A stretch of 44,547 nt of DNA, taken from assembly GCA_947165675.1 (NCBI GenBank), contig CAMVBJ010000028.1:1-44547 (forward strand), written 5' to 3'. The DNA comes from an uncultured Prevotellaceae bacterium (GTDB lineage: Bacteria > Bacteroidota > Bacteroidia > Bacteroidales > Muribaculaceae). Both the position numbers and the translations under genes were made by a program. Under the pieces are notes generated by a model. The model was not told the origin of the DNA, ran no database searches, and saw nothing but the letters and a program-made list of their open reading frames with translations. This document shows positions 8,636 to 18,159 of the stretch, in pieces (positions within the stretch are counted from its first letter, which is position 1; each line of letters starts with the position of its first letter).

Positions 8636-9565
8636 ATGAGATATAACGCCTCAATGGCCGACAGATGGAACGAATTCGCCATGTCGAGCCGCAATGCGAC
8701 GTTCCTGCACCACCGCGGTTACATGGACTATCACAGCGACCGTTTCACCGATTGCTCGCTCATAGCCCTGCGCGACAACAAGTGGTGTGCTGTGATGCCC
8801 GCATGCATTGATGGCGATACACTCTATTCCCACCGTGGCCTCACCTATGGCGGGTGGCTCGTGCCTCTCAAGCACTATGATGCCACTGTCATGATCGAGG
8901 TGATGAACGCCACCATGGAGTGGATGCGAACAAATGGAATCAAGCACTTGATTTACAAGGCCGTGCCGCACATCTACCATCGTTACCCCTGTGAGGAGGA
9001 CCTCTATGCCCTCTTCCGTCACGGGGCCGCACTCATCGAGGTCAACATTTCGACCACCATCGACCTGACCTGCCCCCTACCCCTGGACCGTGGCAACAAG
9101 AGTGGTGCCAACGCGGCGCGCAAGGCGGGCATCGCGGTCGGTGCCAGCAACGACTGGCAGGGCTACTGGCGCTTGCTGTCATCCCTGCTCGACGAGCGAT
9201 ACAGCACACGTCCCGTACACACCCTGGACGAGATGCTACTGCTGCAAGGGCGCTTCCCCGACAACATTAAGCTACACACGGCCACACTGGATGGCGAGAT
9301 GCTGGCTGGCGTGGTGATGTACCTCTCCCAGCCCGTTGCCCACTGCCAGTACATCGGCGCTTCTCCAGCCGGCAAGGACAGCAAGGCGTTGACACTGCTG
9401 TTCGACCACCTCATCGGCGAGTATCAGCAAATGGGATACCGCTACTTTGACTTCGGCATCTCCAACGAGAACCACGGACGCTATCTCAATGAAGGGCTCG
9501 TCAGGCAAAAGTCCCGCCTGGGAGGCCGCGGCATCGTCTATAACACCTACCGCATAGACCTGTAA
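8636..9565 (+). CDS. GNAT/FemAB-like acyltransferase family protein
   Basis: The roughly 309-residue cytosolic protein looks like the FemAB/GNAT_acetyltransf_6 group: an N-terminal half with TFLHHRGYMDYHSDRF and LTYGGWLVP, and a C-terminal half with LAGVVMYLS, then a final YFDFGISNENHGRYLNEGL. These are typical of proteins annotated as GNAT family acetyltransferases near surface polysaccharide genes. The acceptor is unknown; FemAB relatives add amino acids or acyl groups to cell-wall or lipid-linked sugars. GTG 8624 would add four residues; ATG 8636 is preferred. It ends 9 bases before the flippase gene, so the two form an operon. Confidence 0.8.
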   Translation: MRYNASMADRWNEFAMSSRNATFLHHRGYMDYHSDRFTDCSLIALRDNKWCAVMPACIDGDTLYSHRGLTYGGWLVPLKHYDATVMIEVMNATMEWMRTNGIKHLIYKAVPHIYHRYPCEEDLYALFRHGAALIEVNISTTIDLTCPLPLDRGNKSGANAARKAGIAVGASNDWQGYWRLLSSLLDERYSTRPVHTLDEMLLLQGRFPDNIKLHTATLDGEMLAGVVMYLSQPVAHCQYIGASPAGKDSKALTLLFDHLIGEYQQMGYRYFDFGISNENHGRYLNEGLVRQKSRLGGRGIVYNTYRIDL

Positions 9566-9574
9566 ACGCTACCG

Positions 9575-11014
9575 ATGGCAGGCAAGAGCAGCAACATATC
9601 ACGCATGGCGATGAAGGCGATGGGACTCTTCGGCGGTGTCCAGGTGGCCGGCATCCTGTGTTCCATCATCCGCACCAAGCTCGTCGCCCTCTGGATCGGT
9701 CCCGTCGGTGTGGGACTGTTCGGCCTGTTCAACAATGCGCTCGAAATGATTTCCACGGGCACCAACTTAGGCATCCGGTCCAGCAGTGTGCGCGACATCT
9801 CCCAAGCCATTTCAGGCCATAATCCCGACCTGGTGGCACGCATGGTCAGCGTGGTGCGCAAGTGGTCGATGTGGTTAGGCCTGGCTGGAGCTTTGATCAC
9901 CTTGACGTTAGCTCCGCTGTTGAGCCAGGTCACCTTTGGCGACACGACCCACATCTGGGGATTTGTTGCCCTCAGTGTCGCCGTGCTGCTCCAGGCGTTG
10001 ACCAACGGCGAGTATGCCGTGCTCCAGGGCACCGCTCGACTCAAGCGCCTGGCGAGTGTCACTCTGTGGGGCACTATCGTGGGGCTGGCGGTATCCATCC
10101 CCCTGTTCTACTGGCTGCGGGAACGCAGCATCTTGCCGTCAATTTTAGCTTATGCCGCCGCCCTGGCCCTGTTCGCCTGGTTTTTCCGTAACCGCGACTA
10201 CCCGCCAGTGGCGATGAGCCGTCGCGAGACCTTCGACATGGGCAAGGGATTTGTGCAGTTAGGCATTTTCATGACCCTGGGCAACTTTGCTGGCATCCTG
10301 GCCAGCTACTCCTTCAATTCATGGCTCAACGTCAACGCCGGCACCGAGGCCGTGGGCTACTACCAGGCCGGTTACACGCTCATCAATAAATACACTGGGT
10401 TGATTCTCACCGCCCTGGGCATGGAGTACTACCCCCGTTTGGCCAAGGTGGCCGACAGCCGCTTGCGCCTGCGCGCCTTTGTCTCCCAGGAGATCAACCT
10501 CGCCATCGCCGTCATGGCGCCTGTCGTGGCCCTGTTCATCCTGTTGCGCGAGCTCATCATCTGGATCCTGTACACGCCCGAGTTCAACGTCATTTTCTCA
10601 TTTGTCTCATGGGGCATGATCGGCACGGTGCTGCGCACCCTCTCGTGGTGTCTGGCATTCACTATCCTGGCTCGGGGCGACGGCAAGACCTACCTGTGGA
10701 CCGAGGTCGCCAGTGCGGTCATCAACCTGGGGTTGAACATCCTGTTCTATCAATGGTGGGGGCTCACGGGACTGGGAGTTGCTTTCCTGGTTTCCTATCT
10801 CCTCTACACCGTCATCATCGCGGTGGTTTACTTCAGGGTCTATCACTTGCAGGTCACCCGACCTTGCCTCTACAACCTGTTGTGGACCTTGGCGGTGTCA
10901 TCGGGCGTGATGGCCACTATGCAAGTGGGATGGACCATCCCAGCCGCCCTCATCACAGTAGTGAGCATCGGTGTCGCCATGCGTCAAGTTATCGCCCTGT
11001 GGCGCCGACGATAA
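9575..11014 (+). CDS. Wzx-type polysaccharide flippase (MOP superfamily)
   Basis: The 479-residue integral membrane protein has about 12 helices and no signal peptide. The beginning (IIRTKLVALWIGPVGVGLFGL, then LGIRSSSVRDIS) is typical of O-antigen/enterobacterial-common-antigen type translocases, which flip lipid-linked oligosaccharide from the inner to the outer face of the cytoplasmic membrane. It is translated 9 bases after the FemAB-like gene, which suggests that the acyltransferase modifies the same lipid-linked glycan. No glycosyltransferases are present next to the pair, so this is an orphan flippase module rather than a full capsule locus. Confidence 0.87.
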   Translation: MAGKSSNISRMAMKAMGLFGGVQVAGILCSIIRTKLVALWIGPVGVGLFGLFNNALEMISTGTNLGIRSSSVRDISQAISGHNPDLVARMVSVVRKWSMWLGLAGALITLTLAPLLSQVTFGDTTHIWGFVALSVAVLLQALTNGEYAVLQGTARLKRLASVTLWGTIVGLAVSIPLFYWLRERSILPSILAYAAALALFAWFFRNRDYPPVAMSRRETFDMGKGFVQLGIFMTLGNFAGILASYSFNSWLNVNAGTEAVGYYQAGYTLINKYTGLILTALGMEYYPRLAKVADSRLRLRAFVSQEINLAIAVMAPVVALFILLRELIIWILYTPEFNVIFSFVSWGMIGTVLRTLSWCLAFTILARGDGKTYLWTEVASAVINLGLNILFYQWWGLTGLGVAFLVSYLLYTVIIAVVYFRVYHLQVTRPCLYNLLWTLAVSSGVMATMQVGWTIPAALITVVSIGVAMRQVIALWRRR

Positions 11015-11116
11015 GCTTCACCTTAAACAGTAGTCCGCCTCACCGTGAACGGTTAATTTTTTGAAAAAGCCACGTTTTAATTAACATTTTGTTGCCTTGA
11101 ATCCAAAAAAACATCG

Positions 11117-11124
11117 TACCTTTG
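11117..11124 (+). promoter_or_regulatory. Predicted -7 box for greA
   Basis: TACCTTTG matches TAnnTTTG and is followed by GCAG, as in many Bacteroidales promoters. The leader to the greA ATG is about 98 bases and contains a weak GTCTCA/TGAGAT pairing around 11155-11176. Confidence 0.6.
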
Positions 11125-11228
11125 CAGCGATAACCAGTTTATTAACCACGAGGGGTCTCACTAAAAACAAGATGAGATTCTTCTAATTTTTTGAATCTTA
11201 AAAATTAAAAAAAAACACAGTATTTAGC

Positions 11229-11702
11229 ATGGCTATTACTTACATGACACAGGAAGGTTACGACAAGAAGATGGCTGAACTCAAGCATCTTGAAAATGTC
11301 GAGCGCCCCGATGTTGTCCGCGCCATTGTCGAGGCCAGGGACAAGGGAGACCTTTCAGAGAACGCAGAATATGATGCAGCCAAGGAGCGCCAGGGCATGC
11401 TTGAGGCCAAGATTGCCGAGCTCAAGTCTCTCATCGCTTCGGCACGCATCATCGACGAGAGCAAGATTTCGACCGACGAGGTGCAGTTGCTCAACAAGGT
11501 GACCATCCGCAACCTCAAGAACAAGGCACAGGTGACCTATACCATCGTTACCGAGACCGAGGCCAACCTGCGTGAGGGCAAAATCTCGATTTCCACCCCC
11601 ATCGCCAAGGGGCTGCTCGGCCACAAGGTGGGCGAGACCGTCGAGGTTCAGGCACCTGCTGGACTGATGAAGTTTGAAATCCTCAAGATCGAAGTCGGAT
11701 AA
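11229..11702 (+). CDS. greA: Transcription elongation factor GreA
   Basis: The 157-residue protein has the two GreA domains: an N-terminal antiparallel coiled coil (residues about 1-75) containing the acidic tip DLSENAEYDAAKE, and a C-terminal FKBP-like globular domain (about 80-157) with the segment STPIAKGLLGHKVGETVEV. GreA enters the RNA polymerase secondary channel and stimulates cleavage of backtracked transcripts. It is followed 47 bases later by the HIT gene and shares its terminator, so the two are probably one transcript, an arrangement common in Bacteroidales. Confidence 0.96.
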   Translation: MAITYMTQEGYDKKMAELKHLENVERPDVVRAIVEARDKGDLSENAEYDAAKERQGMLEAKIAELKSLIASARIIDESKISTDEVQLLNKVTIRNLKNKAQVTYTIVTETEANLREGKISISTPIAKGLLGHKVGETVEVQAPAGLMKFEILKIEVG

Positions 11703-11749
11703 TTTAGATTAGTGACTAACTAACGACTAACGACTTAAAAACAACTACT

Positions 11750-12142
11750 ATGGCTACAATTTTCAGCAAGATAGCAGCTGGCGAGATTCCCAGCTACAAG
11801 GTGGCCGAGGACGACCGTTACTTTGCATTCCTCGACATCAATCCCATGGCCAAGGGCCACACCCTGGTCATCCCCAAGCACGAGGTGAACTACATGTTTG
11901 ACCTCGATGAGGAGGAGTACATGGGTCTGTGGGCCTTTGCCCGCAAGGTCGCCATGGCCCTTGAGCAGGCCGTACCCTGCAAGCGCATCGGCATCGGTGT
12001 GCTCGGCATGGAAGTGCCCCACTGCCACATCCACCTCGTTCCCTTGCAGACCGAGAAGGACATGGCCTTCGGTGGCCCCAAGCTGACCCTCCCCGCCGAG
12101 GAGATGCAAGCCATCGCCGACGCCATCGCCGCCAAGCTCTGA
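11750..12142 (+). CDS. HIT family nucleotide hydrolase (Hint/HinT-like)
   Basis: The 130-residue protein begins with the Hint-type segment TIFSKIAAGEIPSYKVAED and contains the histidine triad HCHIHLVP with His91, His93 and His95, the middle Hint-branch motif. Hint enzymes hydrolyse purine nucleoside phosphoramidates and adenylated lysine conjugates. The length and single-domain form are standard. It is co-transcribed with greA and followed by a strong terminator. Confidence 0.95.
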   Translation: MATIFSKIAAGEIPSYKVAEDDRYFAFLDINPMAKGHTLVIPKHEVNYMFDLDEEEYMGLWAFARKVAMALEQAVPCKRIGIGVLGMEVPHCHIHLVPLQTEKDMAFGGPKLTLPAEEMQAIADAIAAKL

Positions 12143-12168
12143 TAAAGGCAACAACAGCAACCAATTAT

Positions 12169-12213
12169 ATTTGGCCCGCTTCTTGGTCAAGAGAAGCGGG
12201 CCAAATTGTTTTT
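12169..12213 (+). terminator. Terminator after the greA-HIT unit
   Basis: A perfect 15-bp stem (12169-12183 with 12192-12206, core GGCCCGCTTCT) and an 8-base loop are followed by TTGTTTTT. The rest of the 290-base gap to 12433 holds only the promoter listed next. Confidence 0.93.
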
Positions 12214-12295
12214 ACTACGCCTCTTCAAAACCGTAAGTAAACACAGTGAAAAGCATAAAAAATGTAAAAATATTGTAGCTATTCATCAATTTCAA

Positions 12296-12303
12296 TATTT
12301 TTG
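12296..12303 (+). promoter_or_regulatory. Predicted -7 box for the secreted-protein/S8 protease unit
   Basis: TATTTTTG fits TAnnTTTG; an imperfect TTG lies at 12273-12275 near the -33 position. It predicts a leader of about 120 bases before the ATG at 12433, containing a small ACCTT/AAGGT hairpin near 12350-12364. Confidence 0.5.
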
Positions 12304-12432
12304 CAAACCGTATTAGAACGATATTCCTCCATATTTCGTACTAAGCACCACCTTGACATAAGGTACAATGAGTTATATTAGTCTCATTCTCACATTTGTT
12401 ACTGATTTCAAACTATAATTTATTAAGACGAC

Positions 12433-13905
12433 ATGAGAAAAATATTTACTTTTATCGCGTGCAGCCTGTTGCTTCCAATGGGTTGGGCTAATGCATTAGC
12501 CCAGGAGTCACCCACAGTGACTCCTGCCCAGCGCCTCAATCTCGAGCTTATCAATAATGTAAGCCGTTACAACATTGACGAGCAACAGAACGAGTACACT
12601 AACACGTTCCGACTCACCCAACCGACCGACAACAAACTCACGGCCGGCATGCTCAAGCAGGGTGACAACTACATCACCGTCACCCGCCAGGGAGTCAAGG
12701 ATGGCGAAACCGTAGGCCAACCCACCGAATTCGCCCGCATCAACATGAACACGGATATATCGAAGCGCGATGCCGAAATCTTAACTGACATCGAATTCAC
12801 TTCCACTACACTTCCAAGTCCTTGGACATATTCTGGTGGTAGTAGAGCTCCTCTGGTTGCTGGAAATAGTGGTTATTACATCCGTTCTGGTTATACCATA
12901 AGTTACACAATACCAGCTGGATATGATGACGGTATTCTCCTCCTGAATATAGGTACATACACAGCAGGATATTTCAAAATAAACGGGAATACGACCAGCC
13001 AAACCACTGCCAATAAATGGAACCAATATGTCTTGACAGGTTTTAACAGCGGAAGCACGATTTCTATCCAGGGCGCCACGAGCACTGGCGGCAATAGCGC
13101 TTCACCCAATATGCTTGGCATATATATTGTCTGGGCTCCCAAAACAATCGTACCATCCTACTCCATTACACCGACGTACAGCAAGAAAGAGGGGAATAAC
13201 TGGGTAAACGTTTCTACTTTGAGCAGTCAAACTTACAGTCCTAATGACGAGATTAATAGTAATAGTCTTGCGGTTTCCCTTGAAGATTTTTTTGTAGAAT
13301 CAACCATCAACAATAACCATCCCGACAGCTACAACTATTCATCCAATCTGGATGCTAATATTGACTGGTCTGTTATGACTGGAGACTTCTATGCAAGCGT
13401 TGATTTCACAAAGGGTGACGGTTCAGATCTGGAATCTCCTGAGTTTATCGGTCCTGACGGTTGGGGATATCTTTTAGTATCATACCATAACCCATCTGGT
13501 GGCACTCCTGCTTTTTATTTAAATGGGACAGGCGAACTCATTTACACCATGCCACCAACCTTTACAGGCAATACCGTAAATGTGACCGTCACCAGTACAA
13601 ACCATGAATATGGGGCAGGTATACTTGTAGTAAACGGCACATCACACACCTTTACCCAAGGTTCATCGTATACCTATATTGTTCCCGCATCAGCCAATGG
13701 GGTTATCCAATTCAAATCAGCAGAGGGACAGAGTTACACCTGTGATATCGCAAAAATAGTTATCCAGAGCGGAAATGGTACTGCGATGCATGCTCCATTG
13801 AGTCAGCCGATCAAGCATAGCCTCAAGAAGCTTAACCTGAACGGTAAAGAAATCAATCTCCAGAAAATAGAGTCAAGCAGTGACAACAAGCAAGTTAAAC
13901 GATAA
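12433..13905 (+). CDS. Secreted protein of unknown function next to a subtilisin-like protease
   Basis: I do not recognise a family. The 490-residue product has a clear signal peptide (basic start, FIACSLLLPMGW, cleavage near ALAQ). The first 115 residues are polar (TPAQRLNLELINN, NYITVTRQGVKDG) and encoded with GC-rich codons like the flanking genes. From about residue 117 the DNA becomes A/T-rich and the protein becomes rich in Ser, Thr, Asn, Tyr and Gly with beta-sandwich-like strands. Two similar halves appear (YSGGSRAPLVAGNSGYYIRSG versus WGYLLVSYHNPSGGT), each followed by a YTIPAG or YTMPPT-type strand, suggesting duplicated carbohydrate- or surface-binding modules. The C-terminus (NGKEINLQKIE) lacks an obvious T9SS tail. 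It lies 18 bases before the protease gene, so it is probably co-expressed with it. Confidence 0.75.
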   Translation: MRKIFTFIACSLLLPMGWANALAQESPTVTPAQRLNLELINNVSRYNIDEQQNEYTNTFRLTQPTDNKLTAGMLKQGDNYITVTRQGVKDGETVGQPTEFARINMNTDISKRDAEILTDIEFTSTTLPSPWTYSGGSRAPLVAGNSGYYIRSGYTISYTIPAGYDDGILLLNIGTYTAGYFKINGNTTSQTTANKWNQYVLTGFNSGSTISIQGATSTGGNSASPNMLGIYIVWAPKTIVPSYSITPTYSKKEGNNWVNVSTLSSQTYSPNDEINSNSLAVSLEDFFVESTINNNHPDSYNYSSNLDANIDWSVMTGDFYASVDFTKGDGSDLESPEFIGPDGWGYLLVSYHNPSGGTPAFYLNGTGELIYTMPPTFTGNTVNVTVTSTNHEYGAGILVVNGTSHTFTQGSSYTYIVPASANGVIQFKSAEGQSYTCDIAKIVIQSGNGTAMHAPLSQPIKHSLKKLNLNGKEINLQKIESSSDNKQVKR

Positions 13906-13923
13906 TAACATAGACATCCCGAT

Positions 13924-16900
13924 ATGAAAACGATAATTAACAATATACGCATTGCGCTGCTGCTCGGTTTTATCACCATCGGCATGACTGCGCTAGCCCA
14001 GAATATAGCCAATATTGAGAAGATGTCCATCTCAACCCAAATGATCCTCAATGAAATCGAAAATGGTGTCTCTCTCGATATAAAACCTGATCTTAGGGGA
14101 AATGGACTAGCGTTTACTATAGATCCTGAGAAACATCATCGCACTGTAGCCCGCCCCGTCTCAATCAATGGAGAGACTTTCATCTCTGCCTTTGTAAGGG
14201 TCAATAATGAGAGTGAAATCAATAACCTCAAGGCACTCGGCGTACAGATTGAATGCATATTTGATAACGGTTTGCTCACAGCTCTTATACCTGTGGATAA
14301 GATTCATGAGATCGCTGCTCTTGATGGCGTGAAGAAAATTAACGCCGCAACGCTCATGAAACCCCTTACTGACAAAACACGTGAAAAAACCAATGTAGAT
14401 GATGTTTTAACCCAATCACCCGATGCCATTGCCGCCGGCTTAGACAAAGTATATGATGGCTCGGGCGTCATCCTTGGTGTCATTGATGACGGTATTGATT
14501 ACCAACATATAGCTTTTAAGGACAAAGATGGCAATAATCGAATTAGCCGCATCTACAATTTCACATATACACAGACTAATAACTATGGACAACCTACCGA
14601 TCCGACTGTCACAGACTGGACAGGAACTGGCACCATGCCCACTACAGATGACAATAGTGCAGACCATGGAACGCACACGAGCTCCATTGCAGGAGGCTCT
14701 AGCGTTATCGTCAATGGCACTAATGTGTCCGTAACGGACAATCATTCTAACGCCACCTATGGTGGCATGGCCCCAGGTGCAGAGCTCTACCTTGCTGGTA
14801 TCAAAGGTTTGTATAACACATATATCGCAAATGCTTTCCAGAAAATGTATAACTACGCTACAGCTCAAGGCAAGCCCTTGGTGGTGAGCAATAGTTGGGG
14901 GTCTCAGATTGGGCCACATGATGGAACAGGTAGTTTTGCTGAGATTACACACAACTATTTCAGCGACAGTCATCCCAATAACATCTGTTTGTTTGCCGCT
15001 GGTAATGAAGCAGGCACGGCAGATGCCAGTGAGGGCGGTGGTTTTCATATCTCAGGAAATGCAAGCAGTGCCAGTCCATTGGGCACAATTCTTAGATGTA
15101 GTGTTAGTTCAAGTTATGACAACGGTATGATCTATATGGGTGATCTTGCAAGTGCATGGAGCACTACAAACTTGGGCTGTAGAATTTACGTATTGAACAC
15201 ATCCACTGGTGCTATAGAAACGACAGTCAACGTCAACCCCACAACCCAAGGTGCTGCCGTCTCTGGCTTAAGCAACTATTATAGTGGAACGCTTTATGCG
15301 TATAAAGACTATCTTAACTCTGAAAACAAAACTCAGATATTACTTTATGCCACTGGCACTAATGGCTATATGCAATCCCAAGGCTACACTCAATCTGGTG
15401 GCATGTATAGGAGCAATTACACTCTTGCGGTAGAATTTTATCCTGTCAATGGAAGCGCAGATATAGACGTATGGGCTGTTAGCGATTATAGCTACTTCAC
15501 CAATTATCTGACAACCAATGGACACAATTGGACAAATGGCACCGATGACATGAGTGTGGATGATGAAGCCACCTACGCTGATATCATCTCTGTTGGTGCG
15601 TATAATAGCAAGACCTCATTTGTCAATTATCAAGGTTCCACTTATGGTGCAAACTCATATGTACTTAATGATATCACCTATTTCTCAAGTTATGCTACAC
15701 CCGAGAAAAGCCCAACAGGTTTGCAATACCCTTGGATTACGGCTCCTGGAGCACTAATTGTATCTGCTGTCAACCATAACCATACATCATCTGTTGACGA
15801 TGACAGCTACTACGGCTCTTCTTCTCTCGTAGTCAACAGTTCCACCAGCCCCTACGCGATAATGCAAGGCACCTCGATGGCTTGTCCTGCCGCAGCGGGA
15901 ATTGTGGCTCTCTGGTTACAGGCAGCTCAAGAGCTAGACAAGGACTTGACCACCACTGACATTAAAAATATCATGGCTGAGACGGCTATCCATGACCAGT
16001 GGACTATCGGCACAAATGCCAGCCACTTCGGCAATGGTAAAATTAATGCTTTAGGTGGTATCCAATACATTTTAGAGCATTACAGCAGTACAGATCCCAG
16101 CATCCGCGTGTCTGCAACCTCAGCCACATTCGATGGCGAACCAGGTAACACCTATACTAAGACTATTACCGTAACAGGGTCCAATCTTACGGGTGACATT
16201 ATTGCTACACTTAACGACAATAGTGGCGTTTATAGCATCACTCCTGGCAATTTGGGTAATGGCGGTCAATTGGTTATCACCTTCACACCCAACGAAGAGG
16301 GTGAATACAACGCTACGATAACATTGACCAGTCCTGGCGCTGAGCCCGTAACGATTACTATCAGTGGCATTGCTATGAACCACACAAGCACGCTGTTCAG
16401 TAATGAGGTGATGGTGCCTGTTTACAAGAGCGATATCAGGGCCAATGGTGACACTTACATCTTCGCAGAGAGCGACGTTCTCGGTGACATTGATATGAAC
16501 CTTGAGTATCCCGCCAATTCCAGCAGCATCGAGGTGCTCGCCAAGGCTGACGAGCCCATCCTGCGTTACGAGCTGCATCACAAGATCGGAGCAGAAGGCG
16601 ACTGGACTTATCCCAATGGCAATGCCGTGGGCGTAGCTACCCACGACGGTAACTCCTATGTCGTGAACAGTGAGACATTCACCTTCCCGCAGGATGCTAC
16701 CGAGATGTGGATCTCCATGACCGACGGCCAGCTCAACAACTCAAGCGAGGTAACCTACTATGTCCCCGTGACTGTTGCTAATGGCAAGGTGACCACTGGA
16801 GAGCCCAACACCTATGGCGCACCCATCGGCGAGCGCCAGCTCGACCCCATCTCAATCGAGGTTCAGGTGGGCGGTGTGAAGAGCAGCACTGTTGACCACT

Positions 16901-17511
16901 ATGGCAACCATACTGGTGAATGGGTAGGTCCCAACGGCATCAACTATTGCGTTTACATGCCTGCTGTCACCGTCATGTGCCAGCAATTGAACGGTGCGAC
17001 CCATGTGCCCTACATGTATCGTGCATGGCTCCTGGCCAACGAGAGCATCGACTATTACAATTACGACCATGATCCCAAGGAGGGCTACTATGGCACGACG
17101 GTTAAGACCATGCCTTATCTGCTTGCCCAGATGGGCATCGAGGACGTGGGTAGTGACCCCACCCGCGTGGTGCTGTGTGAAGCTGGCGACACCTATGAGG
17201 GCCAGAACACCTTCGGCGCTCCCGTGGACAATCCCGACATCGTGATCGCTGTCCGCGTCTATTACCAGAGGGCTGACGAAACGAGAGGTCACACGCTGCG
17301 TGCCGGCGGTGGCTACGGTTTCGGCCAGGGCAGTGGCCGCGGTGACGGCATCATCACTGGCGTCAACGAACTCTTGGGAGGCAAGCAGGTGGTTGACGTG
17401 CAATATGTCAACACCTTAGGCATGCAATCGAGCGAGCCGTTTGACGGCGTGAACATCGTAATCACCCGTTACAACGACGGCTCCACCTCGACTGCCAAGG
17501 TCGTCAAGTAA
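13924..17511 (+). CDS. S8 (subtilisin-like) serine protease with T9SS-like C-terminal sorting tail
   Basis: The 1195-residue secreted protein has a signal peptide ending near TALAQ, a propeptide-like region (about 27-150), and a subtilisin domain with an intact triad: Asp188 in VIDDGID, His248 in DHGTHTSS, Ser651 in GTSMACPAAAG, plus oxyanion Asn361 in AAGNEAGT. The His-to-Ser spacing is unusually long because of an insert (about 370-560). A beta-sandwich of the ASPM/Hydin-like type follows (about 722-820, ITVTGSNLTGDII), then a unique region, and a final segment resembling a T9SS type A sorting domain (YVNTLGMQSSEPFDG, then DGSTSTAKVVK). Codon use switches from A/T-rich to GC-rich near 16390, at the border between the beta-sandwich and the C-terminal region. 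It likely cleaves extracellular protein; substrate unknown. Confidence 0.9.
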   Translation: MKTIINNIRIALLLGFITIGMTALAQNIANIEKMSISTQMILNEIENGVSLDIKPDLRGNGLAFTIDPEKHHRTVARPVSINGETFISAFVRVNNESEINNLKALGVQIECIFDNGLLTALIPVDKIHEIAALDGVKKINAATLMKPLTDKTREKTNVDDVLTQSPDAIAAGLDKVYDGSGVILGVIDDGIDYQHIAFKDKDGNNRISRIYNFTYTQTNNYGQPTDPTVTDWTGTGTMPTTDDNSADHGTHTSSIAGGSSVIVNGTNVSVTDNHSNATYGGMAPGAELYLAGIKGLYNTYIANAFQKMYNYATAQGKPLVVSNSWGSQIGPHDGTGSFAEITHNYFSDSHPNNICLFAAGNEAGTADASEGGGFHISGNASSASPLGTILRCSVSSSYDNGMIYMGDLASAWSTTNLGCRIYVLNTSTGAIETTVNVNPTTQGAAVSGLSNYYSGTLYAYKDYLNSENKTQILLYATGTNGYMQSQGYTQSGGMYRSNYTLAVEFYPVNGSADIDVWAVSDYSYFTNYLTTNGHNWTNGTDDMSVDDEATYADIISVGAYNSKTSFVNYQGSTYGANSYVLNDITYFSSYATPEKSPTGLQYPWITAPGALIVSAVNHNHTSSVDDDSYYGSSSLVVNSSTSPYAIMQGTSMACPAAAGIVALWLQAAQELDKDLTTTDIKNIMAETAIHDQWTIGTNASHFGNGKINALGGIQYILEHYSSTDPSIRVSATSATFDGEPGNTYTKTITVTGSNLTGDIIATLNDNSGVYSITPGNLGNGGQLVITFTPNEEGEYNATITLTSPGAEPVTITISGIAMNHTSTLFSNEVMVPVYKSDIRANGDTYIFAESDVLGDIDMNLEYPANSSSIEVLAKADEPILRYELHHKIGAEGDWTYPNGNAVGVATHDGNSYVVNSETFTFPQDATEMWISMTDGQLNNSSEVTYYVPVTVANGKVTTGEPNTYGAPIGERQLDPISIEVQVGGVKSSTVDHYGNHTGEWVGPNGINYCVYMPAVTVMCQQLNGATHVPYMYRAWLLANESIDYYNYDHDPKEGYYGTTVKTMPYLLAQMGIEDVGSDPTRVVLCEAGDTYEGQNTFGAPVDNPDIVIAVRVYYQRADETRGHTLRAGGGYGFGQGSGRGDGIITGVNELLGGKQVVDVQYVNTLGMQSSEPFDGVNIVITRYNDGSTSTAKVVK

Positions 17512-17560
17512 AGAGATATTAATAATCATAATTCACTAAATAACTCTTTGCATTACGATA

Positions 17561-17598
17561 GCGAGGGCCCGCCGATGATGGCGCGCCCTTGCTTTTTC
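17561..17598 (+). terminator. Terminator after the S8 protease
   Basis: GCGAGGGC (17561-17568) pairs with GCCCTTGC (17585-17592) with one G-T wobble, and GCC/GGC pair inside. The stem is followed by TTTTTCTT. Confidence 0.8.
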
Positions 17599-17709
17599 TT
17601 ACATCACTCATCTCTAACCACTAATCAATGAGCAAATGATCAACTTGAGAAACCTTCTATCACATGAATAACGACCCCAATCTCCAGGCAAGTATTGATT
17701 ACGGCATGG

Positions 17710-18159
17710 TTATCGCAGCGTCAGGATGTAGAAGCGCGATTCGCCCTGGAACCTCTTGCCCCCCTCGGTTCTGAGGTGCCATGCCGACTCGTTGTCCCAT
17801 GAGGCAGCAGGCAGTTCCACATCGCCCGTCTTGATCGACTTGATATATTTCCAGAATGGATAAATCCGCTCCTCACGATAGAGTCCGTCCCACTCGTTGT
17901 GAACCCACAAGACTTGATCGGGCGCCAACACAGCAACCTGGACGCTGTCGGCCATTCCATAGTGGGTAGTCACACTATCATTCTCCACAATGTCATAGCC
18001 ACCATAGGTTGACGAGAGGATTTCCCTGTACATGGTCACCGTAACCGTGTCGCTGGTCTTGTTGTACAACTTATAATCGACCGATGACACAGGGTCACAC
18101 GACACCAGGGCAAGGACAACGAATGTCAGGCATGTGGCTATTGCGCTTATCTTTCTCAT
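17710..18159 (-). CDS. Hypothetical small lipoprotein
   Basis: The 149-residue product begins with a lipoprotein signal (MRKISAIATCLTFVVLALVSC, Cys at residue 21). The mature part is a single predicted beta-rich domain (YKLYNKTSDTVTVTMYRE, QVAVLAPDQVLWVHNEWDGL) of no family I recognise. It is a lone minus-strand gene between the S8 protease and parE. It is probably anchored in the outer or inner membrane. Function unknown. Confidence 0.75.
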   Translation of the reverse strand: MRKISAIATCLTFVVLALVSCDPVSSVDYKLYNKTSDTVTVTMYREILSSTYGGYDIVENDSVTTHYGMADSVQVAVLAPDQVLWVHNEWDGLYREERIYPFWKYIKSIKTGDVELPAASWDNESAWHLRTEGGKRFQGESRFYILTLR

